A DNA stretch of 64,000 nucleotides from Parapedobacter sp051400755 (GTDB lineage: Bacteria; Bacteroidota; Bacteroidia; Sphingobacteriales; Sphingobacteriaceae), in NCBI RefSeq assembly GCF_051400755.1, contig NZ_JBLFFL010000003.1:186001-250000 (forward strand), given 5' to 3'. Made by a program: the position numbers and the translations under genes. A model generated the notes under the pieces. The model was not told the origin of the DNA. It worked only from the letters and a program-made list of their open reading frames with translations, and ran no database searches. Shown here piece after piece: positions 1 to 8,160 of the stretch. The stretch's first letter is position 1, and the number at the start of each line of letters is the position of its first letter.

Positions 1-15
1 ACACCGAACCAATTG

Positions 16-435
16 ATGAATCAGCTACTTCAACATACTACCCGTTTCCGCGTGCGCTTCAACGAAACCGATCCGCTTGGCATCGTATGGCACGGGCATT
101 ACATCACCTACTTTGAGGATGGCCGGGAAGCCTTCGGAGAGGCGTTTGGCATTTCATACCGCCACATACGCGACAATGGCTTCCTCGCGCCGGTGGTCAA
201 ATGTACCTGTGAATACAAATCGCCACTACGCCACGGCGACTGGGCGGAAGTGGAGACGGTGTTTATCAATCATGCCGCTGCCAAGATGGCGTTCCGCTAC
301 ACGATATTCAACGCGACCAAGCAAGTGGTGGCCACGGGTGAGACCATCCAGGTGTTTACCGATATGGGTGGTGAACTGGTGCTCACGAATCCGCCGTTCT
401 TTGCAGACTGGAAGACCCAACACGGATTGCCATGA
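16..435 (+). CDS. acyl-CoA/ACP thioesterase, 4HBT hot-dog family
   Basis: Predicted cytoplasmic thioesterase of the 4-hydroxybenzoyl-CoA thioesterase type, about 139 residues, the usual length for a single hot-dog domain. The N-terminus carries the family pattern FRVRFNETDPLGIVWHGHY, in which the Asp of the TDPxGIVxH motif is the expected catalytic residue. In aryl-polyene and flexirubin clusters such enzymes are thought to release or edit acyl chains; the substrate here is inferred from context only. I use the ATG at 16. A TTG at 13 is in frame and no stop lies upstream inside the window, so an earlier start outside the window cannot be excluded. The stop overlaps the next start (ATGA, 432-435), which suggests translational coupling. 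Confidence 0.85.
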   Translation: MNQLLQHTTRFRVRFNETDPLGIVWHGHYITYFEDGREAFGEAFGISYRHIRDNGFLAPVVKCTCEYKSPLRHGDWAEVETVFINHAAAKMAFRYTIFNATKQVVATGETIQVFTDMGGELVLTNPPFFADWKTQHGLP

Positions 436-1559
436 AAGCGGATGTATTTGCGATCGGGGATCACCTCATCACGCCCCTCGGCATGGGGAGTGCCGCCAAC
501 GCTGAACGGATATTGCGTGGCGATACGGCCATCGCGCCGGTCGATGACCCTTGGTTGGCGGATCATCGCCTCTATGCGGCGCGGATCGAGGAACAGCAGT
601 GGACAGGCAACATCGACCACCCCGAACGCTATACGCGCTTGGAGCGGCTGTTCATCCGGTCGCTGCAAGCCCTCGTCGACGAGCATCGAATCCCATTGGA
701 CAAGCGGACCTTGGTGGTGCTATCTACAACGAAGGGCAATGTCTCCTTGCTGCACGACCCCCTTACGGCCCTCGCAGCGGAGCGTGTGCACCTCTCGGTA
801 ATGGCCGATGAAATCCGGCGCTACATGGGCTTTGAAAACCGGTTTATCACGCTCTCGAATGCCTGTATATCAGGCGCGCTGGCCATCTCGGTGGCGCGGC
901 AGCTCCTGCAATATCACGACGGATATGAGCAAGCCATCGTCATTGGCGGTGATGAGTTGTCAAAATTCATCGTTGCTGGCTTCGATGCGTTCCAAGCGCT
1001 GGCCGATGAGCCTTGTCGCCCCTTCGACCGAGACCGTAAGGGGCTGAACCTCGGTGAAGCCATAGCGGCCGTGTACCTTTCGAAGACGCCATCCGAAGGG
1101 GCCATCAAGATCATGGGCGTGGGCTCCTATAACGATGCCAACCACATCTCCGGCCCATCCCGCACCGGCGAAGGCCTGTACCGGAGCATCCGGGAAGCCC
1201 TGCGCGAGGCCGGTGAGCCGGCACTTGACTTTATATCGGCGCATGGCACGGCCACGGCCTATAATGATGAGATGGAAGCCATCGCACTCCAAAGGAGTGA
1301 TTTACTATCCGTACCCGTGCATAGCCTCAAAGGGTATTATGGACATACCCTGGGCGCCAGCGGACTGCTGGAAACCGTGCTGGGCATCTATTCACTGCGA
1401 AACAACACGCTCATTCCTTCTCTCGGCTTTCATCACCAAGGCACCAGTGAGCCCCTCAACATCATCCGGGAGACCACGCAACGGACCCTGCATACCTTCC
1501 TGAAAACCGCATCGGGGTTCGGCGGCTGCAACATTGCTACGGTATTCCAACAGGCATAA
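432..1559 (+). CDS. beta-ketoacyl-ACP synthase (KAS I/II type), intact active site
   Basis: A 375-residue condensing enzyme of the FabB/FabF fold, expected to extend the ACP-bound chain by decarboxylative condensation with malonyl-ACP. The catalytic set is complete: Cys145 in LSNACISGA, His271 in SAHGTATAYND, and Lys300/His305 in LKGYYGHTLGASG. It is somewhat shorter than housekeeping FabF (about 410). It is the first of four consecutive ketosynthase-fold genes that surround an ACP gene, a layout typical of aryl-polyene/flexirubin clusters. It overlaps the upstream thioesterase by 4 bp and is 3 bp from the next gene, so all should share one transcript. Its role as a cluster-specific elongating synthase is inferred. 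Confidence 0.88.
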   Translation: MKADVFAIGDHLITPLGMGSAANAERILRGDTAIAPVDDPWLADHRLYAARIEEQQWTGNIDHPERYTRLERLFIRSLQALVDEHRIPLDKRTLVVLSTTKGNVSLLHDPLTALAAERVHLSVMADEIRRYMGFENRFITLSNACISGALAISVARQLLQYHDGYEQAIVIGGDELSKFIVAGFDAFQALADEPCRPFDRDRKGLNLGEAIAAVYLSKTPSEGAIKIMGVGSYNDANHISGPSRTGEGLYRSIREALREAGEPALDFISAHGTATAYNDEMEAIALQRSDLLSVPVHSLKGYYGHTLGASGLLETVLGIYSLRNNTLIPSLGFHHQGTSEPLNIIRETTQRTLHTFLKTASGFGGCNIATVFQQA

Positions 1560-1562
1560 CTT

Positions 1563-2183
1563 ATGGACAAGCAGCGTTATTTTATCCGATCCTATTGCAT
1601 CATCCGCGACCGATTGATCGTAGTCAACGGCGAGGTGTACCTGAAGGCGGAAGAATCGACCACGCTGAATGATTTCCTCAAGATCGCCTACCGGCAATTG
1701 GAGATCGACTACCCGAAGTTTCACAAAATGGATGGTCTCTGCAAAGCCAGCTTCATCGCAACGGAACTCCTGGCGCGGAAATCGGGTCCCTATCGCAGTG
1801 ATACCGCACTCGTCTTTTCAAACTATTCATCCAGCTACCTCTCGGATAGTCGGCATGCTGCCGATATTTCCGGGGAAAATGCCGCGGCGAGTCCGGCGAC
1901 GTTTGTTTATACCCTGCCCAATATCGCCATGGGCGAAATCAGCATCCGCCACCAATTGCATAGCGAAAATGTTTTCTTTATTTTTGACCGGTATTTGCCA
2001 GCGTTCTTAGTACCTTATACCCATGCGATGCTGGGCAATGAAAAGACGGACGGCATCATCAGCGGGTGGGTGGAAGTGACGGAGCAACGGTGCGACCTAT
2101 TCCTGTATCATATTGGCACTGAGGGTGGCATACCGTATACCGCTGAGCAACTGGAAGGATTATATAAGGAAGCATATGAGTGA
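1563..2183 (+). CDS. ketosynthase-fold protein without an active site
   Basis: A 206-residue protein, half the length of a normal ketosynthase. The segment ATFVYTLPNIAMGEISIRH resembles the thiolase-fold region around the nucleophile elbow, but no Cys sits there and no HGT or GH-T histidine motifs are present. Such short proteins occur in Bacteroidota aryl-polyene/flexirubin clusters and are usually named 3-oxoacyl-ACP synthase; the sequence argues against condensing activity. A structural partner or chain-length role is possible but unproven. Its last 8 bp overlap the start of the ACP gene at 2176. It begins 3 bp after the upstream ketosynthase stop. Confidence 0.7.
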   Translation: MDKQRYFIRSYCIIRDRLIVVNGEVYLKAEESTTLNDFLKIAYRQLEIDYPKFHKMDGLCKASFIATELLARKSGPYRSDTALVFSNYSSSYLSDSRHAADISGENAAASPATFVYTLPNIAMGEISIRHQLHSENVFFIFDRYLPAFLVPYTHAMLGNEKTDGIISGWVEVTEQRCDLFLYHIGTEGGIPYTAEQLEGLYKEAYE

Positions 2184-2430
2184 ACTAAAACAAGAGCTGA
2201 AAGCGAAAATCATTACCCAACTCAACTTGGAAGACCTGACCATAGCCGACTTGGATGACGACACCCCCTTATTCGGCGATGGATTGGGGTTGGACTCCAT
2301 CGACGCGCTGGAGCTCATCGTGATGCTCGACAAGGGCTATGGCATCAAGCTTGGCGACCCCAAAGAGGGTCGGAAAGTATTTGAGACCATCCAAACGATG
2401 GCCGACTACATCGAGGCACATCGCAAATGA
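2176..2430 (+). CDS. acyl carrier protein
   Basis: An 84-residue acyl carrier protein. The phosphopantetheine attachment site is the Ser in GLGLDSIDALEL, followed by the acidic helix II typical of ACPs. It should carry the growing polyene/acyl chain between the cluster ketosynthases and the dehydratase. I chose the ATG at 2176 because the longer open frame from 2113 runs inside the upstream gene and adds residues absent from ACPs. The start overlaps the preceding gene by 8 bp, and the stop overlaps the next ketosynthase start (ATGA, 2427-2430). It is a dedicated secondary-metabolism ACP by context; the fatty-acid acpP is not in this window. Confidence 0.92.
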   Translation: MSELKQELKAKIITQLNLEDLTIADLDDDTPLFGDGLGLDSIDALELIVMLDKGYGIKLGDPKEGRKVFETIQTMADYIEAHRK

Positions 2431-3641
2431 ACTACCACAGCCCCGTAGCCATTACCGGAATGGGGGCCATCTCTGCCATTGGCGCGGATGTAGCTTCCAA
2501 TTTCCGCTCACTGATACAAGCGAAGCACGGCATCGGGCGCATTTCTCAGTTAGCTGCCCACCACCAGCATACCTTGGTGGCCGGACAGATCAGTATATCC
2601 GATGCGGAGCTGTATGACCGCTTGGCTATCCCCCGTCAGGAGGCGTATACCCGCAGCACCTTGCTCGCTCTCCTGGCCGCTAAGGAGGCGATCGCGATGG
2701 CCTCGGTCGATCCGGCGGACGGCCTCCGTACCGGCGTCATCTCGGCCACCACCGTAGGCGGCATGGATGCCACGGAGCGCTACTATGATGACTACCTTAC
2801 CTCAGCCGCCAACCGGCGTTTCATCCCCACACATCCCTGCGGATGCGGCGCTGAGCAATTGGCGAGTCAATTGGGCGTGAGGGATTTCGTGACGACCATC
2901 AGCACGGCCTGCTCCTCCGCCGCCAATGCCATCATGCTGGGAGCGCGGATGATCAAGATGGGCTTGCTGGATCGGGCGATTGTGGGCGGCTCGGATTGCC
3001 TATCCCGGTTTACCATTAACGGCTTCAATTCCTTGATGATTTATGCCGATACACACTGCAAACCGTTTGACGAAAACCGAAGCGGACTGAACTTGGGGGA
3101 AGCGGCCGCTTACCTGGTGTTGGAAGCGCCGGACCTGGTCGCGTCGCAATCAAAAAAGCCTCTGGCGTACTTGACCGGCTATGGCAACGCCAACGATGCC
3201 TATCATCAAACGGCATCGTCCGATGACGGCGAGGGAGCTTACCTGGCGATGAAACAGGCCATCGACGTAGCCGGCTTGGAGGCCGCCGATATCGATTACA
3301 TCAACGCGCATGGCACGGCGACACCCAACAACGACCAAACCGAGGGCAGTGCGTTGCTGCGCGTGTACGGATCCAGAGACGCCCTGCCTGCATTCAGTTC
3401 TACCAAGGCCTTTACGGGCCACACCCTGGCGGCGGCCGGTGCGATAGAGGCCGTATTTTCGGTATTGGCGCTGCAGCATCAGCTGGTTTTCCCCAACCTG
3501 AATTTTTCGACGCCCATCGCGGCGCTGGGTATCCTGCCGGAGACCCGACTGAAAACGCAGCGGATTGATCATGTACTGTCTAACTCCATCGGGTTCGGCG
3601 GCAATTGCAGTACCCTGATATTTTCCAAAGCAAATGATTAA
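2427..3641 (+). CDS. beta-ketoacyl-ACP synthase II-like, intact active site
   Basis: A 404-residue FabF-type condensing enzyme close to the usual family length. The nucleophile Cys162 lies in STACSSAANAI, the two histidines are His295 (NAHGTATPNND) and His332 (TGHTLAAAG), and Lys327 is present, so it should be active. A run with two cysteines (HPCGCGAEQL, around 137-145) precedes the active-site strand. It follows the ACP gene with a 4-bp overlap and itself overlaps the next, degraded ketosynthase by 8 bp. An active KS followed directly by a KS-like partner without a Cys recalls KS/chain-length-factor pairs of type II polyketide synthases and aryl-polyene systems. Confidence 0.9.
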   Translation: MNYHSPVAITGMGAISAIGADVASNFRSLIQAKHGIGRISQLAAHHQHTLVAGQISISDAELYDRLAIPRQEAYTRSTLLALLAAKEAIAMASVDPADGLRTGVISATTVGGMDATERYYDDYLTSAANRRFIPTHPCGCGAEQLASQLGVRDFVTTISTACSSAANAIMLGARMIKMGLLDRAIVGGSDCLSRFTINGFNSLMIYADTHCKPFDENRSGLNLGEAAAYLVLEAPDLVASQSKKPLAYLTGYGNANDAYHQTASSDDGEGAYLAMKQAIDVAGLEAADIDYINAHGTATPNNDQTEGSALLRVYGSRDALPAFSSTKAFTGHTLAAAGAIEAVFSVLALQHQLVFPNLNFSTPIAALGILPETRLKTQRIDHVLSNSIGFGGNCSTLIFSKAND

Positions 3642-4692
3642 GCCGATCTACATCCATGGCAGTGGCAGTGTCTCGATCCAGCCGACATTTGAAACGGGCT
3701 ATCGCTTCGATACGCTGACGGCATATGCCCAAAATCCGGTGCCTGCCCTTGACCCCGATTATAAGACCGCTATCCCGGCGTTGCAGCTGCGGCGCATGAA
3801 TAAAAGCATGCGCATGGCAATCTTTGCTGCTAAAACGGCCTTGCAAGAAGCCGGGAAGGATACCGTGGATGCGGTTATCGCCGGTACGGGACTGGGTTGC
3901 CTGCGGGATTCGGAACGGTTCGTCGAAACCTTTTTGGCCGATGAAGCGGGAGCGCTTAATCCCACCCCCTTCATCCAGTCTACGCATAACATGGCAGCGG
4001 CGGCCATTGCCCTGGCCCTTAAATGCAACGGGTATAACATGACCTACGTCAACAACGCTAACTCTTTTGAGTCGGCGGTGCTAGACACGATGATCTACCT
4101 GGCCGAACACCCCGCCCAAACCGTCCTGTTGGGTGGTGTAGATGAATTGGGTGAACGGACGACCCGCTTTTGGGATCTCGCCGGGTACCTAAAGCAAGAC
4201 ACACCGGCAATCCCGGCCCCCTTGGCGGCAGCCGCCACCGCTGGCGAGATCGCCGCCGAAGGGGCTGGATTTTTCGTTACTTCCAACGCGTCTGATCAAG
4301 CGATCGGGCAACTTACAGCGGTGGAAACCTGTTATGAAACGAGCGATGCGACAGCCTTCATTAGCCGTTTCTTACAACGGCATGGACTGGATGTGTCTGC
4401 CATCGATGCGGTAATGCTGGGATACAATGGCGATGCACGCTACGATGCTGTATATGAGACCGTGGGCAGCACGCTCTTCCGGGAACTGCCGCACATCGGT
4501 TTCAAGCATGTCTTCGGGGAATACGATACGGTGGTGGCCGCGGCACTCCATTTGGCGTTGAACCTATTCAGGTGGCAGCACGTGCCGCCATCGCTCTTGC
4601 TGAATACTGTTCAACCCCGTTCCTTGCAGCGCATTCTCATCTATACCCAGCGCCGGGGAAAAAACCATGGGTTGATTTTAGTGGAACGATGA
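3634..4692 (+). CDS. ketosynthase-like protein, chain-length-factor type (Cys lost)
   Basis: A 352-residue protein of the ketosynthase fold (resembling the PF13723 group). Where active enzymes have TACS, this protein reads NNANSFES, placing Asn143 at the nucleophile position. The usual HGTxT and GHT motifs are replaced by YNGDARYD and GEYDT, so both catalytic histidines are gone too. It is therefore probably not a condensing enzyme but a partner of the active KS encoded just upstream, comparable in logic to a chain-length factor. That role is inferred. It overlaps the KS gene by 8 bp and the next gene by 4 bp, as expected for subunits made in fixed ratio. Confidence 0.8.
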   Translation: MIKPIYIHGSGSVSIQPTFETGYRFDTLTAYAQNPVPALDPDYKTAIPALQLRRMNKSMRMAIFAAKTALQEAGKDTVDAVIAGTGLGCLRDSERFVETFLADEAGALNPTPFIQSTHNMAAAAIALALKCNGYNMTYVNNANSFESAVLDTMIYLAEHPAQTVLLGGVDELGERTTRFWDLAGYLKQDTPAIPAPLAAAATAGEIAAEGAGFFVTSNASDQAIGQLTAVETCYETSDATAFISRFLQRHGLDVSAIDAVMLGYNGDARYDAVYETVGSTLFRELPHIGFKHVFGEYDTVVAAALHLALNLFRWQHVPPSLLLNTVQPRSLQRILIYTQRRGKNHGLILVER

Positions 4693-5390
4693 GTGTAACA
4701 CTATTCATATTGCTGGTTTTGCTTGTGATAGGCTTGCTTATCTTGATACTCGGCGCCTTCAACATTCAATGGAACTTCTTTCTCAAAGCCCTGCACCGCG
4801 GTGAAATCACCGACCAGCGGATTGCCCTTACGTTTGACGACGGTCCCCACCCGATCTACACCCCGAAGGTATTGGCCCTGTTAGAGGAATATCATGTCCA
4901 GGCCACATTTTTTTGCATCGGCAAGCAGATTGCCAAGCACCCTGACCTTGTGCGACTGCTCAATGATCGGGGACACCTGGTGGGCAATCATTCCTATACA
5001 CACGCGGCCACCATTGATTTCCGCACGAAAGCCGGGTGGCTGGGAGAAATACGGCACACGGATACCGCCATTGCCGAGTGCATCGGTCGTAGGCCGCGGT
5101 TCTTCCGTCCGCCTTATGGCGTCACCACGCCTCACTTGGCACAGGCGGTAAAAGAAAGCGGCCACGCGGTGATCGGTTGGCGCGTGCGACCCTATGACAC
5201 GTTGAAACGCCCGGCCGAGCGCATTGTCCGTACCATCTTAAAAAAGACCAAGCCCGGCGACATCATCCTGCTGCACGATACCCACGACCGGGTAGCGCTT
5301 GTTTTGGAACAGTTGTTGCCCGAACTCCAGAAACGCCATTTCACGATGGTGACAGTGGATACCTTAATTCAACGGAATGCGTATGCATAA
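4689..5390 (+). CDS. NodB-type polysaccharide deacetylase family protein
   Basis: A 233-residue protein with one N-terminal membrane anchor (about residues 4-24, Leu/Ile/Val rich) and a NodB deacetylase domain. Key motifs are TFDDGPHPIYTP (Asp50, Asp51), HSYTH with metal ligands His101 and His105, FFRPPYG, and GDIILLHD near the C-terminus, so the metal-dependent deacetylase centre looks complete. The domain is predicted to face the periplasm. The ATG at 4689 overlaps the previous stop (ATGA) and is followed directly by the anchor; an upstream in-frame start at 4572 would lie inside the previous gene. The substrate is unknown; the cluster context suggests an amide or ester of the pigment lipid rather than a polysaccharide, but that is a guess. 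Confidence 0.85.
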   Translation: MSVTLFILLVLLVIGLLILILGAFNIQWNFFLKALHRGEITDQRIALTFDDGPHPIYTPKVLALLEEYHVQATFFCIGKQIAKHPDLVRLLNDRGHLVGNHSYTHAATIDFRTKAGWLGEIRHTDTAIAECIGRRPRFFRPPYGVTTPHLAQAVKESGHAVIGWRVRPYDTLKRPAERIVRTILKKTKPGDIILLHDTHDRVALVLEQLLPELQKRHFTMVTVDTLIQRNAYA

Positions 5391-6024
5391 GCATCGAATA
5401 CTGATCATGATTGCGCTGGTGTTATGCTCCGTGGCTTCCGCCCAGCAAAAGGCATTGACTGCTGCTGAGGTTGCGCTGTTCAAGGAAAAGGTAACGGCAA
5501 ACACCAAAAACATAAGATCGCTTGAAAGTGACTTCACGCAAACGAAGCAGCTGAGCTATGTGGAAAAGGCGATCACGTCTTCGGGCAAGCTCTATTTCAA
5601 GGCGCCCCAACAGATCCGGTGGGAATACCTCCAACCGACGCGGCATGTGATTGTTTTTGATGGTCAAACCATGCGCGTGGATGCGGGAGCCGACAAGAAG
5701 AAGCAGGTCGACCTAACGTCCAACAGCAGACTAAACGCCCTGAGTGACCTGATGGTGGGTACGGTACAGGGCGGAAAAATCCTGGACGATAGTCGCTTCG
5801 ATATCACCTATTATCGCGAAGGCACGGGCTATTTGGCTCGGTTGATCCCCAAGGAAGGGGCGCTGCGCAAATACATGAAACAAGTGGAACTGACCTTTGA
5901 GGGCACTACTTTTTTATTAAAACGCACCAAAATCATCGATCCGGCGGCGGACTACACGTTGATCACTTTTGAACATCAACGGAAAAATGCAACGATATCG
6001 GAGGACAAGTTCACCCTTAAATAG
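5377..6024 (+). CDS. LolA-like outer-membrane lipoprotein carrier protein
   Basis: A 215-residue secreted protein with a signal peptide (hydrophobic ILIMIALVLCSVASA, cleavage before QQ) and a LolA-type fold, seen in LESDFTQTKQLSYVEK, SGKLYFKAPQQIRWEY and the QPTRHVIVFDGQTMRV strand. Periplasmic LolA proteins carry acylated molecules between the inner and outer membranes. Copies inside aryl-polyene/flexirubin clusters are believed to move the pigment lipid rather than lipoproteins. It overlaps the deacetylase gene by 14 bp. ATG codons at 5377 and 5383 are both possible starts; the second gives the more typical signal peptide. Confidence 0.82.
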   Translation: MRMHKHRILIMIALVLCSVASAQQKALTAAEVALFKEKVTANTKNIRSLESDFTQTKQLSYVEKAITSSGKLYFKAPQQIRWEYLQPTRHVIVFDGQTMRVDAGADKKKQVDLTSNSRLNALSDLMVGTVQGGKILDDSRFDITYYREGTGYLARLIPKEGALRKYMKQVELTFEGTTFLLKRTKIIDPAADYTLITFEHQRKNATISEDKFTLK

Positions 6025-6054
6025 TTTAGTTCGACCGATATTCGGCGGATTTCT

Positions 6055-6062
6055 TACTTTTG
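6055..6062 (+). promoter_or_regulatory. possible -7 element before the dehydratase gene
   Basis: TACTTTTG matches the Bacteroidota -7 consensus TAnnTTTG, but it lies only 7 bp from the ATG at 6069 and no clear -33 TTTG is seen at the right distance. If real, the transcript would be nearly leaderless. Confidence 0.2.
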
Positions 6063-6068
6063 CCTGTT

Positions 6069-6437
6069 ATGTCACTATTACCCAATTTTTATTCATTAGT
6101 GGCGTTCACTGCGGACGGCCAGCGCGTATCGGCATCCATTGCCATCAATAAGGCACATCCGGTGTTCAAGGGCCATTTTCCGGGCCATCCGGTGACGCCC
6201 GGCGTGTGCATGATGCAAATCATCAAGGAACTGACGGAAAAATGGGCAAAATGTGCATTGGTATTGAAAAGAGCCAAGAACGTAAAGTTTATGGCCATCA
6301 TCAATCCGGAACTCCATCCAAACATTCAGGTCGAATTGGATGTTGAAGAAGAAGATGGAATGCTTTCTGTGAGGAGCACTACCTTATTCGAAGATACCGT
6401 GGCACTTAAGTTCAGCGGCGTCTTCCAAAAAGTTTAG
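6069..6437 (+). CDS. FabZ/hot-dog 3-hydroxyacyl-ACP dehydratase-like protein
   Basis: A 122-residue hot-dog protein with the FabZ signature FKGHFPGHPVTPGVCMMQ, including the His of HFPGHPVxPG expected in catalysis. It should dehydrate the 3-hydroxyacyl-ACP intermediate and so build the conjugated double bonds of a polyene; the exact substrate is inferred. Length fits single-domain cluster dehydratases and is shorter than housekeeping FabZ (about 140-150). I chose the ATG at 6069 over the in-frame TTG at 6060. A 44-bp gap separates it from the LolA-like gene, and the next gene starts 4 bp after its stop. Confidence 0.82.
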   Translation: MSLLPNFYSLVAFTADGQRVSASIAINKAHPVFKGHFPGHPVTPGVCMMQIIKELTEKWAKCALVLKRAKNVKFMAIINPELHPNIQVELDVEEEDGMLSVRSTTLFEDTVALKFSGVFQKV

Positions 6438-6441
6438 GCAT

Positions 6442-6909
6442 ATGAAGAAGCTGTTTTTTCTCCTAACTGCATTGGGATGGAGCGTGCTCATCCAGGCCCA
6501 GGACCTCAACACTGTCCGGCTGCGCTATAAGGATGCCACGAAGTCGCGGGAACAAGCAGCCGCATTTTATGAGCCGCTGAAAGGGGTGACAGCAAGTGAT
6601 AAACCGGTATTGATGGCCTATAAAGGGTCTGGATTGATGTTATTAGCCCGATACGAGAAGTTGGCTGAGCGCGGGCCGAAGGTCAAAGAAGCCGTACAAT
6701 GGATCGAGCAGGCCGCAACGGCTGAACCTGACAATCCGGAAATCAGGTTGATCCGACTCAGCGTACAGGAACACCTGCCGAAATTCCTGAAATATAACCA
6801 GCACATCGAAGAAGACCGGAAATTTGTACAACAGGCCCTGCCTTCGGTGAAAGATGAGGGGTTGAAAGCCATGATCAATGGCTATTTCGAAACGTTTTCT
6901 AAAAAATGA
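6442..6909 (+). CDS. secreted helical protein of unknown function
   Basis: A 155-residue protein with a clear signal peptide (MKKLFFLLTALGWSVLIQAQ) and a mature part rich in Ala, Glu and Lys that should be mostly helical, perhaps TPR-like (for example KVKEAVQWIEQAATAEPDNP). No catalytic motif is seen. I do not recognise a named family. It lies 4 bp after the dehydratase and 14 bp before the glycosyltransferase, so it is cotranscribed with the lipid cluster and likely acts in the periplasm. Confidence 0.7.
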   Translation: MKKLFFLLTALGWSVLIQAQDLNTVRLRYKDATKSREQAAAFYEPLKGVTASDKPVLMAYKGSGLMLLARYEKLAERGPKVKEAVQWIEQAATAEPDNPEIRLIRLSVQEHLPKFLKYNQHIEEDRKFVQQALPSVKDEGLKAMINGYFETFSKK

Positions 6910-6923
6910 TCTGCCCGACCTAA

Positions 6924-8108
6924 ATGACCAGCACTCAGGTATTAGCCGCGATAAACGCTTGTGTAATCATCCCCACGTATAACAACGCCAAAACGCTCAA
7001 GCGGGTCCTTGATGGTGTAGGCAGGTATACCTCGCATATCATCGTGGTGAACGATGGCTCGACCGATGACACGCCCAATATATTGGCCGAGTACCCGGGG
7101 GTGACCACCGTCCATCTGCCGCACAACAAAGGGAAAGGCTATGCGCTGCGCTTGGGGTTTCGGGTAGCTGACGAACAAGGATTTGACTATGCCATCACCA
7201 TTGATTCGGATGGGCAGCACTTTCCGGATGACATTCCACAGTTTGTGCAGGCTATTGAAGACAACGGACCTGCGTTGCTGATCGGCGACCGTAACATGAA
7301 TCAGGAGGGTATTCCGGGCAAGAGCAGCTTCGGCAACCGTTTTTCCAACTTTTGGTTCCGTTTTGAAACAGGCATCACATTGACGGACACTCAATCCGGT
7401 TTTCGGCTATACCCACTCCGGGAGATCCGGAATATCCGCCTTTATACTACCAAATTTGAGTTTGAAGTGGAAGTGATCGTCAAAGCGGCCTGGAGAGGCA
7501 TTCCAGTACGCAATATCCCGGTAAAGGTGCTGTACAATCCCGCTGAGCGGGTGTCGCACTTCCGGCCGGTTCGCGACTTCACCCGCATCAGTGTGCTCAA
7601 TACGTGGCTGGTATTGGTGACATTGTTGTACATCCGTCCCCGCGATTATTTCCGCACGTTTAAAGAAAAAGGATTCAAACGTTTTTTTTTTGAGGACCTC
7701 TTACACAGTGCGGATTCTGTCGGGAAAAAAGCGGCATCCGTCGCGTTGGGGGTATTGATAGGGCTATCTCCGCTTTGGGGATTTCAGACCATCACGGTGC
7801 TGTTCCTCGCCCTGGTACTCCGCCTCAATAAGCTCATTGCCTTTGCTTTTTCGAATGTGAGTATCCCACCGTTTATTCCTTTTATCATTTATGCCGGCAT
7901 CCAAACGGGCGCGTTCCTCATCGGGCGACCCACTGCGCAACCGTTCCACTGGACACAGCTCGGTACGTACAGCGGGTTTATCCAACAGCATTTAACAGAA
8001 TATATCGTGGGTAGTTTGGTACTGGCGGTAGGTGCTGCTGCTGTCTTCGGTGCGGCAAGCTATATGCTGCTCACCTGGAGAAACCGCTATACCGGGCATA
8101 CTCAGTAA
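6924..8108 (+). CDS. GT2 family glycosyltransferase fused to DUF2062
   Basis: A 394-residue two-domain protein. Residues about 10-235 form a GT-A glycosyltransferase of the DPM/GT2 type: VIIPTYNNAKTLKRVLDG, VVNDGSTDDT and the metal-binding TIDSDGQHFP near residue 93. Residues about 265-385 form DUF2062, a membrane domain with GVLIGLSPLWGFQTITV and several hydrophobic segments. It probably uses a nucleotide or polyprenyl-phosphate sugar at the cytoplasmic face, with DUF2062 anchoring it or helping lipid handling. GT2-DUF2062 proteins are recurrent in aryl-polyene/flexirubin clusters; the acceptor is unknown. It is the last gene before an apparent new promoter at 8133. Confidence 0.83.
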   Translation: MTSTQVLAAINACVIIPTYNNAKTLKRVLDGVGRYTSHIIVVNDGSTDDTPNILAEYPGVTTVHLPHNKGKGYALRLGFRVADEQGFDYAITIDSDGQHFPDDIPQFVQAIEDNGPALLIGDRNMNQEGIPGKSSFGNRFSNFWFRFETGITLTDTQSGFRLYPLREIRNIRLYTTKFEFEVEVIVKAAWRGIPVRNIPVKVLYNPAERVSHFRPVRDFTRISVLNTWLVLVTLLYIRPRDYFRTFKEKGFKRFFFEDLLHSADSVGKKAASVALGVLIGLSPLWGFQTITVLFLALVLRLNKLIAFAFSNVSIPPFIPFIIYAGIQTGAFLIGRPTAQPFHWTQLGTYSGFIQQHLTEYIVGSLVLAVGAAAVFGAASYMLLTWRNRYTGHTQ

Positions 8109-8110
8109 TC

Positions 8111-8140
8111 CTGACAAATCGAGATAATCTGCTAACTTTG
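8111..8140 (+). promoter_or_regulatory. Bacteroidota-type promoter for the MMPL fusion gene
   Basis: A perfect -7 element TAACTTTG (8133-8140) lies 20 bp before the TTG start at 8161. A weak -33 (CTG at 8111-8113) is 19 bp upstream. The position in a 52-bp gap between two same-strand genes suggests separate or boosted transcription of the large transporter gene. Confidence 0.45.
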
Positions 8141-8160
8141 CTGAATAAACAACGTGCGAA

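Noticed and set aside
2113..2175. A longer N-terminus for the acyl carrier protein
   Set aside because: The extension is read from inside the upstream gene, and ACPs start at the SELKQELK-type helix found after the ATG at 2176.
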